From positions 1 through 37,884 of the forward strand of contig JAEYYB010000030.1 in NCBI GenBank assembly GCA_023430975.1: a stretch of 37,884 nucleotides of DNA, in the 5' to 3' direction. Under the pieces are notes generated by a model. It was not told the origin of the DNA, made no database searches, and was given only the letters and a program-made list of their open reading frames with translations. Both the position numbers and the translations under genes were made by a program. This DNA comes from Bacillota bacterium. Its GTDB lineage: Bacteria; Bacillota; Clostridia; Acetivibrionales; DSM-2933. This document shows positions 18,474-25,362 of the stretch, piece by piece. The first letter of the stretch is position 1. Every line of letters begins with the position of its first letter.

Positions 18474-19700
18474 ATGAAGATTAAATTTATTATGAGCGGC
18501 GTTTTGACATTTAATTTATTAACAAGTGGTTTGGTGTTTGGGCTTGATGGTATGACTAATAATACTTCACCAAAAGAACCTGATTACATTGGCCACTGGG
18601 GTGAAACTCAGATAAGAGATTTCATCAATGAGGGTATTGTGAAAGGCTATGAAGATGGTAATTTCAAGCCCGATAGGGAAGTTACAAGAGCTGAGTTTAT
18701 TACAATGGTTAATAAAGCCTTTGGGTTAACTGAAAAGAAGGAAATATCATTTAAGGATGTTCCTGCAAATGCCTGGTACGCTGATGAACTGAAAAAGGCT
18801 GTTGCAGCAGGCTATATAAAAGGCTACAGTGATGGTACTGCAAAGCCGGACAAACTTGTTACCAAGATTGAAACTGCAAAAATTATAGCGGACCTATTAA
18901 AGATAAATCTTGAAGAAAAACCTGAGGTTTTAAAAGATTACAAAGATTCTAATTCTGTTCCTGAATGGGGTAAAAAGCAGTTTTGCTGCATGATTTCAGA
19001 TAATTATTACAAAGCTTCAATTGATAATTGGATATTACCATACAAAAATGTTACAAGAGCGGAAACTGTTACTTTACTCTATAAAGCAAAAGGAGGAACC
19101 ATAGATGACGCAAAGATTCCGGTCCAAAGTGCAGAAAAAGAATTAACAGGTGTTTTATATTCAACATGCTGCAAGAACAAGCCTAAGGAAACGAAAAAGT
19201 GTCTTTTAATGCCAGGTTGCGAAGCAAAAGGTTATGGTGTGAATGTAAAAAATAAGGATGGGAGTACTACATATTACAAGTTTGACGAAAATGGACACAA
19301 GCTTGCAAAAGAACTAATTGAAAATACTGCTACTGAAGAAAACATAAAAATACTGCTTAAATGTGTCGAGGGTGCATTACCTGATGTAATTAAGGTATTA
19401 TCAATCTCTGAAGAGTCATCAACATCTCAGGATAAAGAAACTACTGTACCTGAAAATAACAATAACGTAACTAATGAAACTTTATTTATTAAAGGAACGG
19501 AAAAAGTGGTAAACATTACGGGAATGACATGTGAAATGTGTGTTAAGCATATAAGGTCATCGTTAGAGAAAATTGAAGGTCTTGATGTTCTGGATGTATC
19601 AATTGGTAAAGCAAAAATCAAATTTAGTAAGGATATAAATGAGTCAATAATTAAAGAGGCTGTAAAAAATGCCGGATATAGTGTTGATTCTATAGAATAG
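18474..19700 (+). CDS. S-layer-anchored protein with Cys-rich domain and C-terminal HMA domain
   Basis: 408 residues. A signal peptide (about 1-23) is followed by three SLH modules (about 38-215), which bind secondary cell-wall polymer and hold proteins on the surface. The first two are clear (FKPDREVTRAEF; GYSDGTAKPDK); the third is degenerate and contains a CC pair. A Cys-rich domain follows (about 222-318) with the motif CLLMPGCEAKGYG and a downstream YYKFDENGHKLAKEL; I recall similar unnamed domains in surface metal proteins. The last 70 residues are an HMA domain with GMTCEMC. The HMA is about 50% identical by eye to that of the preceding protein, suggesting local duplication. The likely role is binding Cu(I) or another soft metal in the S-layer. 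A strong ribosome site (AGGAGGAG) precedes the ATG. Confidence 0.87.
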   Translation: MKIKFIMSGVLTFNLLTSGLVFGLDGMTNNTSPKEPDYIGHWGETQIRDFINEGIVKGYEDGNFKPDREVTRAEFITMVNKAFGLTEKKEISFKDVPANAWYADELKKAVAAGYIKGYSDGTAKPDKLVTKIETAKIIADLLKINLEEKPEVLKDYKDSNSVPEWGKKQFCCMISDNYYKASIDNWILPYKNVTRAETVTLLYKAKGGTIDDAKIPVQSAEKELTGVLYSTCCKNKPKETKKCLLMPGCEAKGYGVNVKNKDGSTTYYKFDENGHKLAKELIENTATEENIKILLKCVEGALPDVIKVLSISEESSTSQDKETTVPENNNNVTNETLFIKGTEKVVNITGMTCEMCVKHIRSSLEKIEGLDVLDVSIGKAKIKFSKDINESIIKEAVKNAGYSVDSIE

Positions 19701-19735
19701 ATTGCTTTAATTTATAGATGAAAATCGAAAATAAT

Positions 19736-19755
19736 GGGGGAGGAAGTAAAAAATT
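19736..19755 (+). promoter_or_regulatory. Strong ribosome site followed by ATT instead of ATG
   Basis: GGGGGAGG (19736-19743) is a near-ideal ribosome site. Nine bases later lies ATT (19753-19755), in frame with the protease. Translating from it gives IKIKK-free sequence beginning I-K-K-I-V and a complete hydrophobic signal peptide. The first TTG in frame (19777) is 33 bases from the site and would remove the charged start of the signal peptide. Confidence 0.55.
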
Positions 19756-20877
19756 AAAAAGATTGTTTTATTAGCTTTGGTTCTTATTATTATATTTGCT
19801 AACAAGACTGAAACTGCTAATAACTTTGTGAAATATAAACCCGCGAATTCAGACGGATTTAGTAAGTTGCCAGACAAACAATACCATAAATCAGAAGAGA
19901 TAAATAATAATTTATCTGGTAAATTAATGTTGGATGAGTTGGGAAAAATGGTAGGCATAGACAATATTAAAATTGGTAAGTCAAGCAAACCTTTTTCAGT
20001 CGCTGTCATAGACACTGGGATTTTTCCTCATGATGATTTGGTGAAACCAGAAAATAGAATCATTGCCTTTAAGGATTTTGTCAATGAAAAAGAGGTTACA
20101 TATGATGACAATGGACATGGAACTGCTATAGCAGGAATAATCGGCGGTAACGGTTTTATGTCAAATAGTAAATATAAGGGTATAGCTCCTTTTGTTAATT
20201 TTGTATCTATTAAGGTTTTGGATTATGAGTGCAAAGGAAGAGCAAGCATTGTGGCAAAAGGTATCCATTGGGCAATAGAAAATAAGGAAAAGTATAACAT
20301 AAAAGTAATGAATATTTCAGTTGGAATTCAACAGGATGAAAAACAATATGATGAGGTGGCAATGGCAGCAGAAAAAGCATATAAAGAGGGGATATTAGTT
20401 GTTGCATCAGTAGGTAATATAAAAAACGAAGAGAATATTGATAATGAATCGACAGAAATATTTTCTCCTGCATATGTTGAGCCTGTTTTAGCTGTAGGCT
20501 CAACTCAAAATACCAAAGTCCGTAAAGATTTACAGTATAATGTTGCGAAATCTTCTTCCCATTGGACTACTTCCAATGGAAAAATCAAACCTGACCTTGT
20601 TGCTCCTGGAGGGAATATATTTTCTTTAAAAAGCGATATATATTACAAGGGAGATGGTTACATAAAAAGTGATAATACATACTCATTCAGTATTAACGGT
20701 ACGTCTGCTTCCTGTGCAGTTGTTACTGGTATTGTCTCTGTTATGTTAGATAAGTTTCCTTCAAAATCTTTAGAAGAAATAAAAAAGGTATTGTTTAATA
20801 ACTGCGTGAAAATTAAAAATGAAGATTATAAACAGGGAGCAGGATTTATTTATTTAAGAGAGGAGTATTTTAATTGA
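19753..20877 (+). CDS. Secreted subtilisin-like (S8) serine protease
   Basis: About 374 residues if read from the ATT at 19753; 366 from the TTG at 19777. The N-terminus (KKIVLLALVLIIIFA) is a signal peptide. The catalytic triad is complete, numbered from 19753: Asp87 (VIDTG), His122 (DNGHGTAIAG) and Ser318 (NGTSAS). The protein is short, with a pro-region of at most about 60 residues. No normal start codon exists: either AUU is used, which would keep expression low, or an ancestral ATG has mutated. The coding frame is otherwise intact. It follows the copper cluster by 52 bp and overlaps the next gene by 4 bp, so it is coupled to that membrane protein. The substrate is unknown. Confidence 0.82.
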   Translation: MKKIVLLALVLIIIFANKTETANNFVKYKPANSDGFSKLPDKQYHKSEEINNNLSGKLMLDELGKMVGIDNIKIGKSSKPFSVAVIDTGIFPHDDLVKPENRIIAFKDFVNEKEVTYDDNGHGTAIAGIIGGNGFMSNSKYKGIAPFVNFVSIKVLDYECKGRASIVAKGIHWAIENKEKYNIKVMNISVGIQQDEKQYDEVAMAAEKAYKEGILVVASVGNIKNEENIDNESTEIFSPAYVEPVLAVGSTQNTKVRKDLQYNVAKSSSHWTTSNGKIKPDLVAPGGNIFSLKSDIYYKGDGYIKSDNTYSFSINGTSASCAVVTGIVSVMLDKFPSKSLEEIKKVLFNNCVKIKNEDYKQGAGFIYLREEYFN

Positions 20878-21509
20878 AGAAATTTTTTTTGAATGCTAGA
20901 AAGCCCTATATTATAGGTTCAATTTGTCTAATAGGGATCATTTTATGTGGAATATTTGTTTATTTTAATTGGTTTAAAAGCACAACTATGAATAAATATT
21001 TGATTATTGATGAAATAGTGTATTTTAATGACAGACAGTTTATTGCTCAATCAGTTAATCTTACGGCTATAAACTTGGGTAAACAAATTGGGGTTACTGA
21101 TGAAAAGAATCAGGTATTTGAGATTTTAGGACAAAAGACTGATGAATGGATATGTATAAGACATGATGGCTTAGAAACTATTTACAAAGAAACCAATGTG
21201 CCATTTTTGATTGTTGAACGATTTAACACAAATAAAATTGTTGAACATGATGAAAGGCAGTTAAGTGGTCAACAAGTAACAATCACACAAACGGATACAA
21301 TCTCAAAAGTTTTGTCATATATCAAAGATGAAAATATTGTTAATTATCCCCAAACCGAGACCGAAGAAAAGAAATTGAATTTATATTCGGAAAAGTTTCC
21401 AGGTCTATGCTTTATACTATATTATTTGCATGACAATGAGAATGATAATTGTTTTATCTATGATCCTAATTTAGAAAAAACTTGGAAGATCGGGCATGAA
21501 TTAATGTAA
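20874..21509 (+). CDS. Single-pass membrane protein of unknown function, coupled to the S8 protease
   Basis: 211 residues, start TTG overlapping the protease stop (TTGA), with AGGAG at 20861-20865 eight bases upstream. One membrane helix (about 11-33, YIIGSICLIGIILCGIFVYF) puts about 175 residues outside the cell. I do not recognise the family. The pattern of a short basic-hydrophobic run followed by EILGQKTDEWICIRHDGLE resembles part of the lipoprotein encoded at 23010 (YTIQGYNDRDFLIVED), so the two may be distant relatives. Translational coupling suggests that it works with the protease, for example as a regulator, target or anchor, but nothing in the sequence proves this. Confidence 0.75.
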   Translation: MKKFFLNARKPYIIGSICLIGIILCGIFVYFNWFKSTTMNKYLIIDEIVYFNDRQFIAQSVNLTAINLGKQIGVTDEKNQVFEILGQKTDEWICIRHDGLETIYKETNVPFLIVERFNTNKIVEHDERQLSGQQVTITQTDTISKVLSYIKDENIVNYPQTETEEKKLNLYSEKFPGLCFILYYLHDNENDNCFIYDPNLEKTWKIGHELM

Positions 21510-21699
21510 TTAAGCTTTTACAAGATATATTGTATACATAAATAAATGAAGGAAATATCAGTATAATTGAAGTAGTATATGCTATTGGTGAATATTATAT
21601 AAGATTTAGGAGGTGATTATTTTAGTACTTAAAAAGCCATTGGCATAAACTATTTTTCAATATAATGCATTTGTTCAAAAATTATAGGAGGTTATAAAA

Positions 21700-22677
21700 A
21701 TGAAAAAGAATGTAGCAAGGATTTGCATGCTGTTAGTTGTATGTATATGTATGTCGACATTGAGTTTAACTTCAATTGCTGAAAAAAAGTCCATAAAAGG
21801 TAAAGTATCTGTTTCAGTGGTTATTTCAAAGGGTGACATTAATGCATTTAAGAGTTCAATGGCTGATGCTAAAAAAGATGGTGAGAACTATTATAAGGAC
21901 TTGATTGCAAATACAACTGATAAAGACAAGATTGATCAGTTAAAGAAAATGCTCGAATATTCTCAGTCAATAAATATTGACAATTTGTTTAATAGTAATG
22001 AAGATGGATCTGCAACTCTTGAAATACCATATGGTAATGCTGAGTTAGCCATAGATGGAAAAGAGGTAAGGACAGATGCAAAAGGAAATTATGAATTAGA
22101 TAATATTGAGAATAAAGAGTATGAAGTATCTGTTTCAAGAGAAAATAAGAAGATAGCAAAACAAAAAGTTAAATTCGACAAACGTAAAAGTAATAATGAC
22201 ATAAAAATCACTAGATCTTTGGAGACACTTGGAGAAGGTATTAAGAGAATGGGTAATGAAATGGAAGCAGAGGGACAAGCTATAACCTATTATCCTAAAA
22301 GAGCTGTAGGTCAATATTATGGATATGGAGTCGGAAAATCGAAAATTTGGAAGGACACTAATGTTGTTGGTTGTAATAAGCATGATAAGGACTATGGTGA
22401 GTCAATATCTACAAAGCAATTTGCTCTTAGAAATTCAGACTGTTCAAAATCAGTTAAACTAGGTTTATTATCAATAGCAAATCCATTTTGGCCATTATAT
22501 AGACCTTATCCATATAGTGAATATTGTGTTGATGAAGCAATCAGTAGTGACGATGGTAAAACAAATGTTTATTGTAATGGTAAAACTAAAATGAAAAATG
22601 GAACAAGCAAGGGTAGTCATATCAATTGTTCCTGGTTCTCTGGAATATCACATAGTGAATCATTCCATACGCACTAA
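21700..22677 (+). CDS. Secreted protein with phospholipase A2-like C-terminal domain
   Basis: 325 residues. The signal peptide (about 1-28) is followed by a helical region and a beta-rich segment that looks like a carboxypeptidase regulatory-like repeat (about 108-165, with DAKGNYELDNI). The C-terminal part contains YYGYGVG (about 206), then GCNKHDKDYG (His228-Asp229, Tyr232) and a later Asp247 in a Cys-containing helix (NSDCSK). Glycine-rich loop, HDxxY helix and downstream Asp are the layout of small secreted or parvovirus-type phospholipase A2 domains, in which the His-Asp pair and the loop bind Ca and hydrolyse the lipid ester. Six cysteines in this part could form disulfides. The C-terminus is His-rich (HSESFHTH). 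A strong ribosome site (AGGAGG) precedes the ATG. The assignment is by motif only. Confidence 0.6.
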   Translation: MKKNVARICMLLVVCICMSTLSLTSIAEKKSIKGKVSVSVVISKGDINAFKSSMADAKKDGENYYKDLIANTTDKDKIDQLKKMLEYSQSINIDNLFNSNEDGSATLEIPYGNAELAIDGKEVRTDAKGNYELDNIENKEYEVSVSRENKKIAKQKVKFDKRKSNNDIKITRSLETLGEGIKRMGNEMEAEGQAITYYPKRAVGQYYGYGVGKSKIWKDTNVVGCNKHDKDYGESISTKQFALRNSDCSKSVKLGLLSIANPFWPLYRPYPYSEYCVDEAISSDDGKTNVYCNGKTKMKNGTSKGSHINCSWFSGISHSESFHTH

Positions 22678-22760
22678 ATCAAGTTGTTAAATGAAAATGT
22701 TGGACCTTCATTTGGATTTAATTGCTGACACAGATAACGATCTATAAACCTTAATAAAAG

Positions 22761-22802
22761 CCAGCTGCGAAGTGACTGGCAGTAGAGCCATGTAGCAGCT
22801 GG
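22761..22802. repeat. Nested hairpin CCAGCTGC...GCAGCTGG
   Basis: The outer stem CCAGCTGC (22761-22768) pairs with GCAGCTGG (22795-22802). Inside it TGGC (22777-22780) pairs with GCCA (22787-22790). No T-run follows, so it is a weak terminator candidate; it could be a structured RNA element. Confidence 0.45.
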
Positions 22803-22858
22803 ATAAGTTCAATTCTAAAGTTATCTATATTTAGCACATCCAAATTACAAGTAATGGC

Positions 22859-22898
22859 TTGGAAATTAGTCTTATAGTAATTTAAGACTAATTTCCAA
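22859..22898. terminator. Perfect 16-bp hairpin, possible terminator
   Basis: TTGGAAATTAGTCTTA pairs perfectly with TAAGACTAATTTCCAA across an 8-base loop. The sequence after it (ATTTAAATAAC) lacks a proper T-run, so termination is likely but not certain. Confidence 0.5.
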
Positions 22899-23009
22899 AT
22901 TTAAATAACACAAAAAGTTAGTATATTTTCCTTAAGAAAAAAATAAAATTGAAATACTATAAGCGAAATTCAGCGTTTTAAAGCAAACAAATTTAATGGG
23001 AGGTGAATT

Positions 23010-23684
23010 ATGAGAATTCGATATTATATAATAACTCTAAGTTTAATTATAGTGAGTTTATTTATGTTATCATCTTGTCAAAGTACTAATAATCAAAACA
23101 ATAATGACAGTAGTAATGATAGTAATTTATTGGAGATGACATATAATGATAAAGATAGTGCGGTTACTATGACTCTAGAAGGTGAAAAATATTTTCTGGT
23201 TGGGGCTGCACCGGATAGTGCTGAGAGAAATCAAAAAATAGCAAAGGTTAAGACGGAAGATAATATACCAAATTCATATGCCTATACTATACAAGGTTAT
23301 AATGATAGGGATTTTTTAATCGTTGAGGATCGTACTGTTGGATTAGATCTCTCTACTTATGTAAACGAGAAAATCAAGAGTATTCCATTCGAATTGCTAG
23401 CTGGCAATGTTATATTAGATGGAGACGAATTTATTAAATTTAATGATAAAAATTATTATTACTTTTCCAAAACTGCATCTGACTTTTTGGTTGATACAGA
23501 GCTTTCTCAAATTCAAAGGAATGGAAAAACAGTAAAAGCATATAAAGTTAAAGAGCAGCCTGAAAGCGAGTGGATAGCAGTAAAGGATGAATCTTTTTAT
23601 AGTGAAGGTTATCTGTTGTATTGGATAAGAGGAACTTCTCTTCCAAGAGAGTATATTGAGATTTGGCGAACTAATGGTAAATAA
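23010..23684 (+). CDS. Lipoprotein of unknown function
   Basis: 224 residues. The N-terminus is a lipoprotein signal peptide with lipobox LSSC (Cys23), followed by an Asn/Ser-rich spacer (QNNNDSSNDSN). The protein would be lipid-anchored on the outer face of the membrane. The body is beta-rich with motifs such as YTIQGYNDRDFLIVED and no catalytic signature. A distant relation to the membrane protein at 20874 is possible from the shared order of short motifs. It has its own ribosome site (GGGAGG) and is flanked by hairpins, so it is probably a single-gene transcript. Confidence 0.8.
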   Translation: MRIRYYIITLSLIIVSLFMLSSCQSTNNQNNNDSSNDSNLLEMTYNDKDSAVTMTLEGEKYFLVGAAPDSAERNQKIAKVKTEDNIPNSYAYTIQGYNDRDFLIVEDRTVGLDLSTYVNEKIKSIPFELLAGNVILDGDEFIKFNDKNYYYFSKTASDFLVDTELSQIQRNGKTVKAYKVKEQPESEWIAVKDESFYSEGYLLYWIRGTSLPREYIEIWRTNGK

Positions 23685-23705
23685 AGTAGCTGCCATTTCT
23701 AATCT

Positions 23706-23780
23706 TGAAGCAACTGTAAAGGGCTGGCAAAAGTATACAATAAAGCTTTTATTGTATACTTTTCCAGCTCTGTTGCTTCA
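23706..23780. repeat. 75-bp long inverted repeat after the lipoprotein gene
   Basis: The outer arms TGAAGCAAC and GTTGCTTCA (9 bp) surround an inner stem of GCTGG/CCAGC plus 16 bp of AAAAGTATACAATAAA paired with its complement, with a 3-base loop. It begins 22 bp after the lipoprotein stop, so it may act as a terminator in both directions. Its length and terminal arms also fit a small MITE-like element. Confidence 0.6.
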
Positions 23781-23844
23781 ATACTGCTTTAAAGTTATTA
23801 TCAGGTTCTTGTGGCTACCCATAAGGTTCCTAAGCACACCCATC

Positions 23845-23875
23845 TCATCCCTTCTAAAGAATGGGGGATGATTTT
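23845..23875 (+). terminator. Possible terminator before the small 24-kb gene
   Basis: TCATCCC (23845-23851) pairs with GGGATGA (23865-23871), followed by TTTT. Confidence 0.4.
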
Positions 23876-23914
23876 CCCAAGATTCGCTATGTCATAAATC
23901 AGAAGGAGATATTT

Positions 23915-24313
23915 ATGAATATTGAGAAGAACGAATTTAATTCTGAATTTTGCAACGTAAAATATATTAAAGAAGACAATATAGTATTTCTTAAATGGAA
24001 AAAATTTTGCTGTTTTGATGATTACAGAAATCCAACATTATTTGCATTGGAACTGCTTAAGAAATACCCATATAGTAATTTTGTTGTAGATGCGATAAAT
24101 GGATTTGAGGATGAAAAAGAGGATGTTGAATGGGGATTTTCTATTTTACTTCCAGCAATGTCAAAAACAAATTGTAGAAACGTTGTGTTTATCATAAATG
24201 AAGTAAATGAAATAGAAGAAGAGATGGACATGTGGACAAAAGAATTCAAGAAGTATTTTACAGTAAAAAAAGTTAAAAGTTATGAAGGTGCAGTTAAATT
24301 TATTGTTGGTTAG
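23915..24313 (+). CDS. Conserved small cytoplasmic protein of unknown function
   Basis: 132 residues from ATG 23915, chosen because GGAGAT (23905-23910) lies just upstream; an earlier in-frame ATG at 23861 lies inside a hairpin and lacks a site. The protein is acidic, has no signal peptide or membrane segment and shows an alternating alpha/beta pattern (VVFLKWK-like strand, FALELLKKYPYSNFVVDA, then NVVFIINEV) that resembles SpoIIAA/STAS-like folds. I do not know its function. The many charged residues and the fully open frame support a real gene. Confidence 0.7.
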   Translation: MNIEKNEFNSEFCNVKYIKEDNIVFLKWKKFCCFDDYRNPTLFALELLKKYPYSNFVVDAINGFEDEKEDVEWGFSILLPAMSKTNCRNVVFIINEVNEIEEEMDMWTKEFKKYFTVKKVKSYEGAVKFIVG

Positions 24314-24414
24314 TGAACATAACTAAAAGAAGGTTAATTTGCATTCTTTATATGATGCGAAATTATGATATTTATATAATTCACCAATGAAAAGAAATTT
24401 AACGAGGTGCATAA

Positions 24415-24972
24415 ATGAAAAATTTTAGAAGGCGTTATCCCTTGTTTTCGCTTTGCGGCTTAAACTGTGGACTGTGTTCAATGCATCTGGATAATTATTG
24501 TCCTGGTTGTGGTGGCGGAGATGGTAATCAATCATGTGCAATTGCAAGGTGCAGCCAACAGCATGGCGGAATTGAATACTGCTATTTGTGTGATGAGTAT
24601 CCTTGTAAAAAGTATGATGGTATAGATGAGTTTGACTCCTTTATTACTCATCGCAATCAGTTAAGGGATATTGAGAAAGTCAAGAAAATAGGAATAGACT
24701 CCTATCAATACGAACTTTCAGAAAAAACAGAAATTTTAAAATATTTATTGGTAAACTATAACGATGGGCGTCGAAAGAGTTTTTTCTGCTTAGCTGTTAA
24801 TCTTTTGGAATTGCAAGATTTAAAATTTGTAGTGGAACAAATTGCAGCTGAGACAGAATCCAATAATCTTGCACTAAAAGGAAAGGCTGCACTTGCAGCA
24901 AATCTGATTCAAACTATGGCATCGAGGCGAAATATTGTGTTGAAACTTAATAAGAAAGCCAGTAAAAAGTAG
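24415..24972 (+). CDS. DUF3795 Cys-rich protein
   Basis: 185 residues. The first 75 carry the Cys pattern of DUF3795: LCGLNCGLCSMH, CPGCGGG, CAIARC and YCYLCDEYPCKKY. These probably bind zinc or an iron-sulfur cluster. The remainder is helical and basic at the end. DUF3795 proteins are widespread in anaerobic Clostridia and have no established function. The ribosome site is GAGG (24404-24407). No partner is evident nearby. Confidence 0.85.
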   Translation: MKNFRRRYPLFSLCGLNCGLCSMHLDNYCPGCGGGDGNQSCAIARCSQQHGGIEYCYLCDEYPCKKYDGIDEFDSFITHRNQLRDIEKVKKIGIDSYQYELSEKTEILKYLLVNYNDGRRKSFFCLAVNLLELQDLKFVVEQIAAETESNNLALKGKAALAANLIQTMASRRNIVLKLNKKASKK

Positions 24973-24992
24973 GTTAAAATCTCTTATTACGT

Positions 24993-25199
24993 CTAGGTAA
25001 TTATGGCGTATGCTACACCATAATTTCTTGCGACAACGATCAATGTTGCATAATCACATGGTAGGGCTTGTAACTTGCAAATAGTTGGCGTGGGTCTAGT
25101 TGTTTGAAAATCAAAAAGTACTATAGGTCCATCATGTAATGATTGATTCTTTTTTATCATTAAGTGTTGGTTGATGTTTTTCGATATATAATTCGACAA
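24993..25199 (-). pseudogene. Possible IS66-type transposase remnant
   Basis: On the minus strand a 68-residue open frame includes HDGPIVLFDFQTTR, close to the PIVLxDYQPTR motif of IS66-family transposases, then LPCDYATL and YGVAYA where IS66 has its DGYAxY and GV segments. No other parts of the element are visible, and I see no inverted repeats at the edges. The surrounding gap (24973-25362) contains nothing else recognisable apart from the ribosome site of the next gene. A chance resemblance is possible. Confidence 0.35.
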
Positions 25200-25362
25200 T
25201 TTCAGTTATTTGAAGGGAGATAACTTTATAGGGAAAGATGCATATTTTCGAGAGTTTATGTTTATATTTTTTAGTCTATAGAATTTTCGATATTTTTATC
25301 AACTTTGCGTTAATAGATGTCGATATTTATAGCACTAAACACTATTTAAGGAGGCCCTCCGA

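Larger units (their letters stand above)
22678..23009. other. Intergenic region with two hairpins
   Basis: No gene seen. It holds a branched hairpin (22761-22802), a perfect 16-bp hairpin (22859-22898) and an AT-rich stretch in which the lipoprotein's promoter probably lies. GGGAGG at 22997-23002 serves the next start. Confidence 0.6.

Noticed and set aside
23656..23871. Rightward 71-codon frame after the lipoprotein
   Set aside because: It spans the 75-bp inverted repeat and overlaps the lipoprotein end; no start signal.
25200..25362. c-di-GMP riboswitch upstream of the second chemoreceptor
   Set aside because: None of the conserved GEMM motifs could be found in the leader.
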